Shown here piece by piece: positions 50,315 to 60,847 of a stretch of 64,000 nucleotides of DNA. The notes under the pieces were generated by a model. That model had not been told where the DNA came from. It made no database searches and saw nothing but the letters and a program-made list of their open reading frames with translations. A program made the position numbers and the translations under genes. The stretch is from Glycomyces paridis (GTDB lineage Bacteria > Actinomycetota > Actinomycetes > Mycobacteriales > Micromonosporaceae): NCBI RefSeq assembly GCF_004912155.1, contig NZ_STGX01000019.1, forward strand, positions 1-64,000. The letters are read 5' to 3'. Positions within the stretch are counted from its first letter, which is position 1; each line of letters opens with the position of its first letter.

Positions 50315-51246
50315 TTGTTCCCCTGGATGCGGTTGACGACGAGGAAGTTGACGGCCGCGACGATGCCGATGACGGCGAACAGGAGCCATCCGGCCGCGGC
50401 GGAGATGCCGTAGTTGCCGTGGGTGCGCAGGATGTCGACCAGGACCATCGCGGTGGTCTGGAACTGGCCGTCCGCGCCGCCGTTGAGCAGCCCGGAGCCG
50501 AACATCATCGGCTCGACGAACAGCGTCATGCCGCCGACGGAGGAGACGAAGACGGTGAAGATGAGCACCGGCTTGAGCTGGGGGATCGTGATCTTCCAGA
50601 ACTGCTGGCGGGGCGAGGCGCCGTCGACGGTCGCGGCCTCGTACAGGTTCTTGGGGATGGTCTGCATGGCGGCGAGGAAGATGAGCGAGTTGTAGCCCAT
50701 CCAGCGCCAGTCGATCATGGAGGAGATCGCGAACCAGGAGGAGAACCGGCCGGTCTGCCAGTCGATCTTGTCGATCCCGATGAGGTCGAGGGCGCCGTTG
50801 ACCATGCCGTACTCGGTGCCCCAGAAGCGGGCGAAGATGACGCCGACGGCGACGACCGAGGTCACGATGGGGGCGAGGATGAGCATCCGCCACAGCATCG
50901 GGCGCTTGAGGCGCTTGTTGAGGGCGTTGGCGACCATGAGGGCGACCACGAGCTGGGGGACGGTCGCCATGACGAACATGCCGAGCGTGTTCACCACCGA
51001 CCAGTTGAACCGGTCGTACTCGGTGAGCAGGAACTTGTAGTTGTCCAGGCCCACGAAGGTCCGGTTCGGGTTGCCGAGCTTCCAGCTGTGCAGCGAGGCG
51101 TAGAGCGTGTACGCCATGGGGAAGACGCCGAAGACGGCGAAGAGGATGAAGTACGGGGACACCAGCGCGTAGGGCGTCGCCTTGACGTCGGCTCGGTTGA
51201 GCCGGTCTCGCCAGGTCAGGCGCGGTGCGGCGTTGCGGGTGGTCAT
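50311..51246 (-). CDS. Sugar ABC transporter permease (MalF/CebF type)
   Basis: This encodes 311 residues with six membrane helices and the EAA loop YEAATVDGASPRQQFWKITIP near residue 210. It forms the membrane channel with the product of 49379. GGAAGG lies ahead of the ATG at 51246. It is separated from the upstream binding-protein gene by 413 bp holding a hairpin. The order of binding protein, two permeases and beta-glucosidase is that of a cellobiose or cellotriose uptake operon. Confidence 0.93.
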   Translation of the reverse strand: MTTRNAAPRLTWRDRLNRADVKATPYALVSPYFILFAVFGVFPMAYTLYASLHSWKLGNPNRTFVGLDNYKFLLTEYDRFNWSVVNTLGMFVMATVPQLVVALMVANALNKRLKRPMLWRMLILAPIVTSVVAVGVIFARFWGTEYGMVNGALDLIGIDKIDWQTGRFSSWFAISSMIDWRWMGYNSLIFLAAMQTIPKNLYEAATVDGASPRQQFWKITIPQLKPVLIFTVFVSSVGGMTLFVEPMMFGSGLLNGGADGQFQTTAMVLVDILRTHGNYGISAAAGWLLFAVIGIVAAVNFLVVNRIQGNK

Positions 51247-51659
51247 TGGGGCCTTCCTTGCAGTTCACGGCTCGCAAGCTTCGCCGAGTCTGGGACGGAC
51301 GCGGCGGGCCCGCCGGGGCCCTCCGACCGCGGCGCTCCTGCTGGCCGGGGTCGTGGGGCGGACCGGTGCTGCGGACCGACGGAGCCGACTCGTGGCTCGC
51401 GGGCCCCGCCGCGTTCGGATGCGGAACGGTGCTTCCGAGGGGAGCCGGCCCGCCGCGGGTTGGGGCGCGGCGGGCCGACACGGTGCCGCCGAGAAGGGGT
51501 GGGGACCGGTCCTGGGGTGGTGCGTCGAACGGATGCCGGGAACCGTTCGACGCCGGTCCGCGTCTCGGCGGCACTGGGCCTGGCGGCGTTTTCAGGCGCT
51601 GCCTGCCCGGGGCCCGGCCGGGCGGGAGGCAGGTTCCCCCCGACCGGGCCCACCGGGGG
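51247..51659. other. Long intergenic spacer inside the sugar-uptake operon
   Basis: This 413-bp spacer separates the binding-protein gene from the permease genes. It is very GC-rich and Pro/Arg-coding in all frames, without a start signal. It contains the hairpin at 51611-51650 and several shorter palindromes such as CGGCGGGCCCGCCG near 51303. Confidence 0.4.
51611..51650 (-). terminator. Partial terminator after the binding-protein gene
   Basis: GGCCCGGCCGGG (51611-51622) pairs with CCCGACCGGGCC (51639-51650), one mismatch, 16-nt loop, 10 nt past the stop. It would stabilise the binding-protein mRNA or lower expression of the downstream permeases. Confidence 0.5.
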
Positions 51660-53006
51660 CTAGAGGCCGGCTCCGGCGAGTTGGACGGCTTCTTCGGCCG
51701 CGGAGTTGATCTCGTCCCACGCGTCGGCGGACTTGAAGGTGCCGTCGGCGACGCCGTTGAGGACGCCTTCGACCGCGGCCTTCACCGGCGGGTGGAAGTA
51801 GGAGTACTCGAGCGGCTGGAACGACTGGATCGAGGCGGCGATGATCTGGCCGATCGGGGCGCCGTTGAAGTAGTCGCTGGTGTAGTCGGCGACCTTCGGG
51901 TCCGACTGCGCCACGGGCGAGGACGGGAAGTTGCCGACGGCCTCGAAGACCTTGACCTGCTGCTCCGGGGCGGTCAGCCAAGCGGCGAGCTCAGCGGCCT
52001 CCTCGGGGTGCGCGGACTGCGAGGGAACGGCGAGGAAGGAGCCGCCCCAGTTGCCGGCCACGCCGGGCGCGGCGGCCATGTCCCACTTGCCGGCGTTGTC
52101 CTCGCCGGAGGTCGGCTGGATAACGCCGCCGGCCATCCACGCGGGGCAGGGCATGACGGCGTAGCCGCCCTCGACCATGCCGGCGTTCCACTCCTCGGAC
52201 CACGAGGCGAAGTTGCCGATGGCGCCGATCTCCTGGAGCTCCAGGACGGTGTCGACGGACTGGGTGGCCGCGGCCGAGTCGAGCGTCAGGGTGCCCTCGT
52301 CGTCGACGTACATCTTGCCGTCGTTCTGGCCGGCGAGCTGGCCCAGCAGCATGTTCTGGAGCTGGGTCGGGCCGTCGAGGAACGCGGCGCCGGTGTCGGC
52401 GGCGACGAAGTCCGTGGCGACCTGCTTGAAGCCGTCCCAGGTGGCCCACGCGGCGGCGACTTCTTCGCGGTCGGTGGGGAGGCCCGCGGCCTCGAACAGC
52501 TCGGGGCGGTAGCACATGCCCATGCCGCCGATGTCGGTGCCGAAGCCCACCAGCTTGCCGTCGGGGGTGTGCCCGAGGTTCCAGGTGTTCTCGGTGTAGT
52601 CGCCGGCGCGGCTCTCGTAGTCGGCCGTCAGGTCGTACCAGAAGTCCGGGTTGTTGAACAGCTGCGGCGTGGCCTGCTCGTCGATGCCGATGACGTCGCC
52701 GGCGCCGGAGCCGGTCTCGAGCGAGGTCTCGAGGGCGGGACGGTACTCGGTGTCGAAGTTGACGCCGTCGCCTTCGATGACCACGTCGATGTCGGGGTGG
52801 GCCGCTTCGTACTCGGCTTCGAGGCCGGCCTGGGTGTAGCCGAAGTTGCCGAAGATCGAGACGGTGAGGACGATCTGCCCGTCGGCGTTGGTGCCTTCCG
52901 ACTTGGGGTCGTCGTCCCCGCCGCAGGCGGCGGCGGAGAGCGTGAGCGCTCCCGCGGCGACGGCCGCGAGGGCCACCCTGCCGTGCTGTCGTTTGAGGAG
53001 ATGCAT
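51660..53006 (-). CDS. Sugar ABC transporter substrate-binding lipoprotein (CebE type)
   Basis: This encodes 448 residues. The signal peptide ends in a lipobox-like AAAC (Cys28), followed by an acidic GGDDD linker. The remaining part is a family 1 extracellular sugar-binding protein (TVSIFGNFGYTQAGLEAEYEA, then ATWDGFKQVA, VMPCPAWMAGG, WDMAAAPGVAGNWGGSF). It should capture cellobiose or cello-oligosaccharides outside the membrane. GGAAGG lies 12 nt ahead of the ATG at 53006. It has its own promoter and operator upstream and is divergent from the GH48 cellulase gene. Confidence 0.93.
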   Translation of the reverse strand: MHLLKRQHGRVALAAVAAGALTLSAAACGGDDDPKSEGTNADGQIVLTVSIFGNFGYTQAGLEAEYEAAHPDIDVVIEGDGVNFDTEYRPALETSLETGSGAGDVIGIDEQATPQLFNNPDFWYDLTADYESRAGDYTENTWNLGHTPDGKLVGFGTDIGGMGMCYRPELFEAAGLPTDREEVAAAWATWDGFKQVATDFVAADTGAAFLDGPTQLQNMLLGQLAGQNDGKMYVDDEGTLTLDSAAATQSVDTVLELQEIGAIGNFASWSEEWNAGMVEGGYAVMPCPAWMAGGVIQPTSGEDNAGKWDMAAAPGVAGNWGGSFLAVPSQSAHPEEAAELAAWLTAPEQQVKVFEAVGNFPSSPVAQSDPKVADYTSDYFNGAPIGQIIAASIQSFQPLEYSYFHPPVKAAVEGVLNGVADGTFKSADAWDEINSAAEEAVQLAGAGL

Positions 53007-53160
53007 CGTTGCTGTTTCCTTCCAGGCGCCGGCGGCGCCATGCGTTTCCCGAGGGGTTGAAGAGAGTGACTCGATTCCTTTGATGCCCGGGACGGTCGTG
53101 ATGCGGGCCGCCGTATGTGCGCGACGGCCCGCGGACTGAAACCGCCGAGGCGATCGCTCT

Positions 53161-53174
53161 TGGGAGCGATACCA
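53161..53174. promoter_or_regulatory. CebR/CelR-like operator at the binding-protein gene
   Basis: TGGGAGCGATACCA matches the CebR palindrome TGGGAGCGCTCCCA at 12 of 14 positions. It covers the predicted transcription start of the promoter at 53177-53205. A second, weaker half-site (GGGAGCG at 53184-53190) lies in the promoter spacer. Confidence 0.7.
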
Positions 53175-53176
53175 GG

Positions 53177-53205
53177 ATCGTACGGGAGCGTGTTCCACGA
53201 TGCAA
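53177..53205 (-). promoter_or_regulatory. Promoter of the binding-protein gene
   Basis: On the minus strand TTGCAT (53200-53205) and TACGAT (53177-53182) are separated by 17 nt. Operator sequences lie in the spacer and at the start point, which fits repression. Confidence 0.75.
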
Positions 53206-53206
53206 G

Positions 53207-53399
53207 GCCGGGTGTGAGAGTCGTTACTTGGTTGTTACACCCGTGATCGACGTGAAGAAATCGAAGATCGCGAATCTATAACTATAAATCTGGATCATCA
53301 GGGCGCTCACCTGGCTAAATGCCAGGTCACCGATGCTGTACGGGTAGGTCTGCTAAGAAATTTAGGGATATCAATGTATTGACATATTGGGACAAGACT
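53207..53399. other. AT-rich divergent control region
   Basis: This part is clearly richer in A and T than the surroundings. It has GTTAC direct repeats near 53223 and 53234, a 7-bp hairpin ACCTGGC-TAAAT-GCCAGGT at 53309-53327 and TTGACA at 53379-53384, which could be the -35 of the cellulase gene. Its -10 is not clear (GAGCAT at 53403 would be 18 nt away). Confidence 0.4.
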
Positions 53400-53412
53400 T
53401 GGGAGCATGGCC

Positions 53413-53426
53413 TGGGAGCGCTTCCG
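53413..53426. promoter_or_regulatory. CebR/CelR-like operator at the GH48 gene
   Basis: TGGGAGCGCTTCCG matches TGGGAGCGCTCCCA at 12 of 14 positions. Half-sites TGGGAGC at 53400-53406 and AGCGCTCCCA at 53482-53491 flank it. Three spaced sites lie within 92 bp of each other upstream of the cellulase start. Confidence 0.7.
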
Positions 53427-53530
53427 CATTCTGGTCCGTTTCGTTCCACTCGTGCGATTCACGGACCGCCTACCCGGCACAAGCGCTCCCACAGAACCGG
53501 ACATACCACCCACTCTCAGGAGTAGCAATA

Positions 53531-56158
53531 ATGGATCTCGACAATCTGGCCCCGCCGCGGCGGCGCTCCGGCGGCAAGAGCCGCCGATGGCGCCGTGCCG
53601 CGGCGGTGACCCTGCCGGTCGCCCTCGTGGGCACCTTCGCCGCGGTGGCAGCGCCGCAGGCGTTCGCCGCCGAGTACTGCGGCGGCGTCGAATACAAGGT
53701 CGTCTCCACCTGGGGCGGCGGATTCCAGGCCAACGTCATCCTCACCGCGGGGGACGCCGGCCTCAACGGCTGGGACATCGAATGGGACTTCCCGTCGGGA
53801 ACCTCGGTGACCAGCGCCTGGAACGTCGACTGGAACGTCAGCGGCGGCCACTTCACCGGCGGTGACGTCGGCTGGAACGGCGCGATCGCCGCGGGCCAGA
53901 CCCGCGAGGTCTTCGGGTTCATCGGCTCCGGTTCGGCCACCGAGCCGACCGGGTTCACCGTCAACGGCGAGTCCTGCGACGGCTCCGAGGAGCCGGTCGA
54001 GGCCGCGCTCGAGGCGTCCCGCACGAACGTCGTCGTCGACGCCGGCTCCACCGCGTCGATCGACGTCGGCTTCTCCTCGGCCATCGACGCCGCGACCACG
54101 GTCACCACGACCCGCACCTCCGGTTCGACCGACCTGTCGGTGTCCACCGGCGCCTCGCGGTCCTTCCCGGCCGGCGAGTCCGCCGACCAGTCGGTGGTCT
54201 TCAGCGCCGCCGCCGACGCCGAGCCCGGCGCCTCGGCGGTCTTCGCCGTCGCCGCCCCCGGCTACGACACGGTCAACGTCACGGTCACCGTCGCCGACCT
54301 GGGCGAGGTCACGCAGAACGAGGAGCGCTTCCTCGCGATGTACGACCAGCTCACCGGTGCCGACTCCCCGTACCTGCACGAGACGGGCGTCCCCTACCAC
54401 TCGGTGGAGGAGCTCATCGTCGAGGCGCCGGACTACGGCCACGAGACGACCTCCGAGGCCCTCAGCTACCTGATGTGGCTGGAGGCCGCCTACGGCCAGG
54501 TCACCGGCGACTGGACGGGTTACAACAACTCGTGGCAGATCACCGAGGACTACGCGATCCCGGACCTGAACCCGACGAACTACAACCCGGCGGACCCCGC
54601 GTCCTACGCGCCGGAGTCAGACAGCGTCCAGGACTACCCGACGCAGCTGGACTTCGACGTCCCCGTCGGCCAGGACCCCCTCGGCGCCGAGCTCCGCTCG
54701 ACCTACGGGACCAACCAGGTCTACGGCATGCACTGGATCCTCGACGTCGACAACGCCTACGGCTTCGGCGAGTGCGGCGACGGGACCACCGAGCCCGCGT
54801 ACATGAACACGTTCCAGCGCGGCTCGCAGGAGTCGACGTGGGAGACCATCGCGCACCCGTCGTGCGAGACGTTCGACTTCGGCGGCGACAACGGCTTCCT
54901 GGACCTGTTCGTGGGTGACGAGCAGTACTCCCAGCAGGAGCGCTACACCGACGCCCCCGACGCCGACGCGCGCGCCGTCCAGGTCGCGTGGATGGCCCAG
55001 CAGTGGGCCGCCGAGCAGGGCCAGGAGTCGGTCATCGCCGACTCGCTCGACAACGCCTCCAAGATGGGCGACTTCCTGCGGTACTCGTTCGCGGACAAGT
55101 ACTTCAAGAAGATCGAGGGCGACTGCATCGGGGCCTCCTCGTGCCCGGTCGGCACGGGTAAGGACTCGTTCCACTACCTGATCAGCTGGTACTACTCGTG
55201 GGGCGCCGGCATGAACGGCGACTGGTCGTTCCGCATCGGCGGTTCCGGTGTCCACCAGGGCTACCAGAACGTCATGGCCGCTTACGCCCTCTCCGAGGGC
55301 GGCCTGGAGCCGGAGTCGGCGACGGGCGCGAGCGACTGGGCCCAGAGCCTGGACGCCCAGCTGGACTTCCTGGAGTGGCTCCAGGTTCCGGCCGGGAGCC
55401 CCGGCGCCGGCGCCCTCGCGGGCGGCGCGACGAACAACTGGGGCGGCAACTACGGCACCCCGACCTCGTCGGCCGAGCACAACGGCCTGTACTACGACGA
55501 GCAGCCCGTCTGGCACGACCCGCCGTCGAACCGCTGGTTCGGCTTCCAGGCCTGGGGCATGGACCGCACGGCCCAGCTCTGCATGGTGACCGACGACGCC
55601 CGCGCGTGCGACATCCTCGACGCCTGGGTGGACTGGGCGCTGAGCGAGAGCACGATCACCGCCGACGGCTACAGCATCCCCGGCGACCTCACCTGGAGCG
55701 GTGAGCCCGGCGACGGCCTGTCCGTCTCCGTGGCCACCATGTCCGAGGACCCGGGTGTGGCCGGCGCGTTCGCGAAGATCCTGTCCTACCACGCGGCCGC
55801 CACCGGCGACACCGCGTCGCAGACGGCCGCCGCGAACCTGCTGGACTCCCTGTGGGAGGCCAACGACGGCATCGGCGTGACCCAGCCCGAGCAGCGCGCG
55901 GACTACTGCCGCTTCGGCGACGAGGTCTACATCCCCGAGGGCTGGACCGGCACCATGCCGAACGGCGACGTCCTGGAGAACGGGGTCACGTTCATCGAGA
56001 CCCGCTCCTTCATGACGGAGTTCGACGGCTGGGACCAGGTCCAGGCCTACATCGACGGCGGTTGCACGGGCCCCGCGCCCGAGTTCAACTACCACCGCTA
56101 CTGGCACCAGGTCGAGGTCGCCACGGCGTTCCAGACCTACGCGGTGCTCTTCGAGTAG
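53531..56158 (+). CDS. Secreted CBM2-GH48 cellulase (reducing-end cellobiohydrolase)
   Basis: This encodes 875 residues. The signal peptide (about 1-47, ending QAFAA) is followed by a CBM2 cellulose-binding module (48-149; Cys50 and Cys149 probably bonded; exposed Trp residues), an Ig/FN3-like linker domain (about 155-255), and a full GH48 catalytic domain (about 258-875). HETTSEA at 304-310 carries the catalytic Glu. GH48 enzymes release cellobiose processively from reducing ends of crystalline cellulose. The N-terminal CBM2 order is seen in several actinobacteria. AGGAG lies 8 nt ahead of the ATG. Operators upstream tie it to the LacI-family repressor. Confidence 0.96.
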   Translation: MDLDNLAPPRRRSGGKSRRWRRAAAVTLPVALVGTFAAVAAPQAFAAEYCGGVEYKVVSTWGGGFQANVILTAGDAGLNGWDIEWDFPSGTSVTSAWNVDWNVSGGHFTGGDVGWNGAIAAGQTREVFGFIGSGSATEPTGFTVNGESCDGSEEPVEAALEASRTNVVVDAGSTASIDVGFSSAIDAATTVTTTRTSGSTDLSVSTGASRSFPAGESADQSVVFSAAADAEPGASAVFAVAAPGYDTVNVTVTVADLGEVTQNEERFLAMYDQLTGADSPYLHETGVPYHSVEELIVEAPDYGHETTSEALSYLMWLEAAYGQVTGDWTGYNNSWQITEDYAIPDLNPTNYNPADPASYAPESDSVQDYPTQLDFDVPVGQDPLGAELRSTYGTNQVYGMHWILDVDNAYGFGECGDGTTEPAYMNTFQRGSQESTWETIAHPSCETFDFGGDNGFLDLFVGDEQYSQQERYTDAPDADARAVQVAWMAQQWAAEQGQESVIADSLDNASKMGDFLRYSFADKYFKKIEGDCIGASSCPVGTGKDSFHYLISWYYSWGAGMNGDWSFRIGGSGVHQGYQNVMAAYALSEGGLEPESATGASDWAQSLDAQLDFLEWLQVPAGSPGAGALAGGATNNWGGNYGTPTSSAEHNGLYYDEQPVWHDPPSNRWFGFQAWGMDRTAQLCMVTDDARACDILDAWVDWALSESTITADGYSIPGDLTWSGEPGDGLSVSVATMSEDPGVAGAFAKILSYHAAATGDTASQTAAANLLDSLWEANDGIGVTQPEQRADYCRFGDEVYIPEGWTGTMPNGDVLENGVTFIETRSFMTEFDGWDQVQAYIDGGCTGPAPEFNYHRYWHQVEVATAFQTYAVLFE

Positions 56159-56249
56159 TCGCCGAACGCGGCGCCCCGCCGGCTGACGGCGACGCGACCC
56201 CTTGGGGCCGTAGCCGTCCGGGGCGCCGCACCGGATGACGAATGGAAAC

Positions 56250-56283
56250 GGCGCGGCCGATCGCCCTCGCGATCGGCCGCGCC
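56250..56283 (+). terminator. Terminator of the GH48 gene
   Basis: A perfect 15-bp stem (56250-56264 with 56269-56283), CCTC loop. An additional 11-bp inverted repeat, GCGGCGCCCCG/CGGGGCGCCGC, lies just before it at 56168-56178 and 56219-56229. Confidence 0.8.
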
Positions 56284-56319
56284 TTCGTGCTGTGCCCCGA
56301 CGGCGTCGGGGATTTCGGT

Positions 56320-56399
56320 CTGAGCACACAGGTCGGGTCCGCCGGGCTGCGCGGCTCGGGTGTCCGAGCGGGCCCACCGGGCCCGACCTCTGTGCTCAG
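56320..56399. repeat. 18-bp inverted repeat forming a large hairpin
   Basis: 56320-56337 pairs with 56382-56399 at 17 of 18 positions, around a GC-rich 44-nt interior that can fold further. It sits between the GH48 terminator and the convergent DUF1349 gene and may terminate the latter. Confidence 0.75.
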
Positions 56400-56438
56400 C
56401 GCCTGCCGGCCCCCCACGGCCGGCGCGCTGAACCCGGT

Positions 56439-56975
56439 TCAGTCGACGTCGATGTCGAGGTCCTGCGCGGTGTCCCAGAAGCTCTCGGAGACGGGGCGCG
56501 AGCCGGCGATCCCCGCGAGCGCGGGCACGCCGCCGGGGAGGTAGGTGGAGGCGATGGTGGTGTAGTCGACGCCGTCGTCGGCGTGGGCCACGGTGATGGT
56601 GCCGCCCGATCGGATGAGGCGGAGCCAGATCTCGTCGGACTCGGTGTCGACCGGGGAGAGCGACCAGTCGGTGTGGTCGCGGGTGGTGACGGTGCTGACG
56701 AGGTGCTGCCCGCCGAGGTACTCCGCTCCGGTGCGGACCCAGTTCGCCTCGTCCACGCGGATGGCGAGGGAGGCTTCGGCGTGCTGGTGGCGGTGCTCGG
56801 GGCGCAGGCGCATGGCGATCTCGCCGTCGCCGTCGAGTTCGAGGCCGTAGATGTAGACGTGGTCGGTCTGGTGGTCGCCGCCGGCGGTGCGGCTGAGGGT
56901 GGTCTTGGTTTCGAAGTAGGGAGTGATCAATCCACCGTCAACCGTCCATTGTACTTCTTCTGAAGGAGACTGCAT
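56439..56975 (-). CDS. DUF1349 family protein (concanavalin-like fold)
   Basis: This encodes 178 residues. The beta-sandwich family is recognisable from EANWVRTGAEYL, HQHAEASLAIRVDE, HTDWSL and SDEIWLRLIRSGGTITV. Some members bind or act on glycans, but the biochemical role is not established. The ATG at 56975 begins at the position expected for the family; a TTG at 57017 would add 14 residues without a ribosome-binding site. It lies beside the cellulase but on the opposite strand, so a role in sugar metabolism is only suggested. Confidence 0.8.
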   Translation of the reverse strand: MQSPSEEVQWTVDGGLITPYFETKTTLSRTAGGDHQTDHVYIYGLELDGDGEIAMRLRPEHRHQHAEASLAIRVDEANWVRTGAEYLGGQHLVSTVTTRDHTDWSLSPVDTESDEIWLRLIRSGGTITVAHADDGVDYTTIASTYLPGGVPALAGIAGSRPVSESFWDTAQDLDIDVD

Positions 56976-57525
56976 GAAACCAATGATGCCACACGCGAAC
57001 GGGGCGTTTTCTGACAAAACGGACGTCGTAACCCAAAGTTAATGCACTCTTAGGGTCCGTCACATGATAGAAACCCCAGCTCAACACCGTTCTGATGCAG
57101 CAAGTGCGGTTTCCGTTACGCTCCTTGGATAACGTGAAGCCAACGCCTCACGAACCCCATGCGCCGCACCGGTATCGTTCGCCAGCGGCCGGGAGAGCCG
57201 ATGCGCCCCAGGCTACCTCTCCCTCGCCCGCCCATCCACTCCCGGCGCGAGTCCGCGCGTCCCCGTGCCGTTCCGCCGCGCCGGCGACGATGCGCCGGTG
57301 CGATCGCGGCCGCTGCGACGTGGTCGGGCGCCGCCGCCGAATGGAAACGACCTTCGCATTGGGAGGGACCGAAATCGCGCCCCGAATGCGCGGCCCCGCC
57401 CGCCGGTGCGCCGCCCGGGGCGGGCGGCGCGCGCGGCCGCACCCGTGTCCTCGCGGCACGTTCGACCGTTAGACCGGACAGAGGAGTACGCAGGGCACGG
57501 AAGCGAAGGCGAATGAGGAGATAGC
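56976..57525. other. Intergenic region, no gene seen
   Basis: This 550-bp gap is AT-richer at 56990-57120 and very GC-rich after 57180. CGTTTT/AAAACG form a small hairpin near 57004-57021. GCCGCCCG/CGGGCGGC form another near 57410-57430. The open frames on both strands lack start signals and have shadow-type composition. Promoters for the divergent DUF1349 gene and the CxxC protein must lie here, but I cannot name their boxes. Confidence 0.35.
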
Positions 57526-57954
57526 GTGAGCATGCAGCATTCAACGAGGGCGGTGCCGCCGCCGGCCGAGGCCCCCGAGACCGGGCGGGGACTGCCGCGT
57601 CAGGACCGCACCGCGCCGCCGCGCCGCCCGCGCCACGTCGGGGAGCCCGCCGCCGAGCAGGCCTCGATGGTGGTGCCGATCCCGGGCCGCTCGCGGCGCT
57701 CGCGGCGCGAGGAGCCCTCCAAGCTGTTCTCGCTGGAGGAGCCGCCGCCGCTGGAGGCGCCCGCGGGGATCACCGAGATCACCGGCTGGGCCCTGGCCTC
57801 GGCGATGTGGCGCGACCACCTGCCCGAGCAGCTGCTGGGCATCGACTGCGCCTCGTGCAAGCAGGCCTGGCCGTGCGACACCTGGAAGATCGCCGACGAC
57901 CTGCTCACCGAGTGCTGCGAGGCCGCCGGGGGCGCGCCCGCCGCCGCCCGCTGA
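57526..57954 (+). CDS. Small CxxC-containing actinobacterial protein of unknown function
   Basis: This encodes 142 residues. The first 75 residues are disordered, rich in Pro and Arg. The conserved C-terminal part has WRDHLPEQLLGIDCASCKQAWPCDTWKIADDLLTECC, with Cys pairs that may bind a metal. Similar short proteins with CxxC-x-WPC occur in other actinobacteria as I recall; none is characterised to my knowledge. GAGGAG lies 5 nt ahead of the GTG at 57526 and 11 nt ahead of an in-frame ATG at 57532. The gene is upstream of the dnaK operator but is separated by about 200 bp. Confidence 0.7.
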   Translation: MSMQHSTRAVPPPAEAPETGRGLPRQDRTAPPRRPRHVGEPAAEQASMVVPIPGRSRRSRREEPSKLFSLEEPPPLEAPAGITEITGWALASAMWRDHLPEQLLGIDCASCKQAWPCDTWKIADDLLTECCEAAGGAPAAAR

Positions 57955-57972
57955 GGCCCCCCGAATCCCAGA

Positions 57973-57993
57973 GTTGAGTCGGGTCGACTCAAC
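57973..57993. promoter_or_regulatory. HAIR element 1 (HspR-binding site)
   Basis: GTTGAGT-N7-ACTCAAC is a perfect palindrome matching the HspR site (HAIR, CTTGAGT-N7-ACTCAAG) in both core arms. Confidence 0.9.
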
Positions 57994-58027
57994 TTTAGTG
58001 CAGTTCGTCACAAAAATCGTGATCGCC

Positions 58028-58074
58028 TTGACAGCCGACATTGGCCGGTCGAACATTGAGTCTATCCGGCTCAA
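58028..58074 (+). promoter_or_regulatory. dnaK promoter region with HAIR element 2
   Basis: TTGACA at 58028-58033 is a good -35. TTGAGT (58056-58061), N7, GCTCAA (58069-58074) is a second HAIR site with one mismatch, placed at the likely -10/start. Binding there would block transcription, as in the known autoregulated dnaK operons of actinobacteria. Confidence 0.75.
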
Positions 58075-58160
58075 CTTGGTTCGGGGTTCCCGCCCGGCCG
58101 CTTGAGACAGAGACATCGCCCGGAGCACCGGGCATTCTGTTCGACTACAAGGAGATCAAC

Positions 58161-59992
<1,832 letters not shown>

Positions 59993-59996
<4 letters not shown>

Positions 59997-60787
59997 GCGC
60001 TGACGGCGGCAAGGACGCCGAGGACACGCCGCCCGAGGAGGGCGGCGTGTCCGAGGGCGCCGAGGAGGAGCTGACGGTCGAGGACATCCTCGCGGCCGCT
60101 TCGGACGACGGCCAGGCGGCCGACGACGCGGCGGCCGTCCTCCAGGCGACCCTGGAGGAGCGGACGCGGGACCTTCAGCGGGTCTCTGCGGAGTTCCAGA
60201 ACTACCGCAAGCGAGTGGAGCGCGACAAGGCGCGGTCCGGCGAGCTGGCGACGGCGGCGGTGCTCCAGAGCCTGCTGCCGGTGCTCGACGACCTGGACCG
60301 GGCGCGGGAGCACGGGGACCTCAACGGCCCCTTCGGCTCCGTCGCCGAGCAGTTGACGGGCGCGCTCACCAAGCAGGGCCTGGAGGCCTTCGGGGTGAAG
60401 GGCGACCCGTTCGACCCGCAGATCCACGAAGCGGTCGCGCACATGCAGATGCCCGGTGTGGACGGTCCGACCTGCATCGACGTGATGCGTTCGGGCTACC
60501 GCCTCGGCGACAGGCTGCTGCGCGCGGCACTGGTGGCCGTGGCCGAGCCCTCCGACGAGCCCGAGGAGATCGCCCCCGACGCCGAGCCGGCGGAGGAGGC
60601 CGACGTTCCCGAGGCCGAGGAGGCCGGGCCGGTCGAGGCGGCGTCCGACGAGGACGGGGCCGAAGCGGGGTCCGAGGCGGAGTCCGAGGAGCCCGACGCG
60701 GCGCAGGCCGAGGCGACCGAGGCCGATGCGGCCGAGGAGGCGCCGGCCGAGGAGTCCGAGCGCAAGGGCAAGAAAAAGAAGAAGTAG
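59993..60787 (+). CDS. grpE: Nucleotide exchange factor GrpE with a long acidic C-terminal tail
   Basis: This encodes 264 residues. The central coiled coil and beta wing (about 40-185: [69 protein letters not shown]) are standard and release ADP from DnaK. Residues about 186-264 are an Asp/Glu/Ala/Pro-rich tail ending in KGKKKKK, absent from the usual 180-220 residue GrpE. The GTG start at 59993 overlaps the dnaK stop. Confidence 0.96.
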
Positions 60788-60847
60788 CGGCCGGTAGGTC
60801 CGTTCGTGTTCGCCCTCCACGGGAGTGGAGGTGTCCCGGAGGCATGT

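Noticed and set aside
46959-50336. A 1125-residue + strand frame over the LacI, GH1 and permease genes
   Set aside because: All four underlying minus-strand genes have intact catalytic or structural motifs; the long frame has none.
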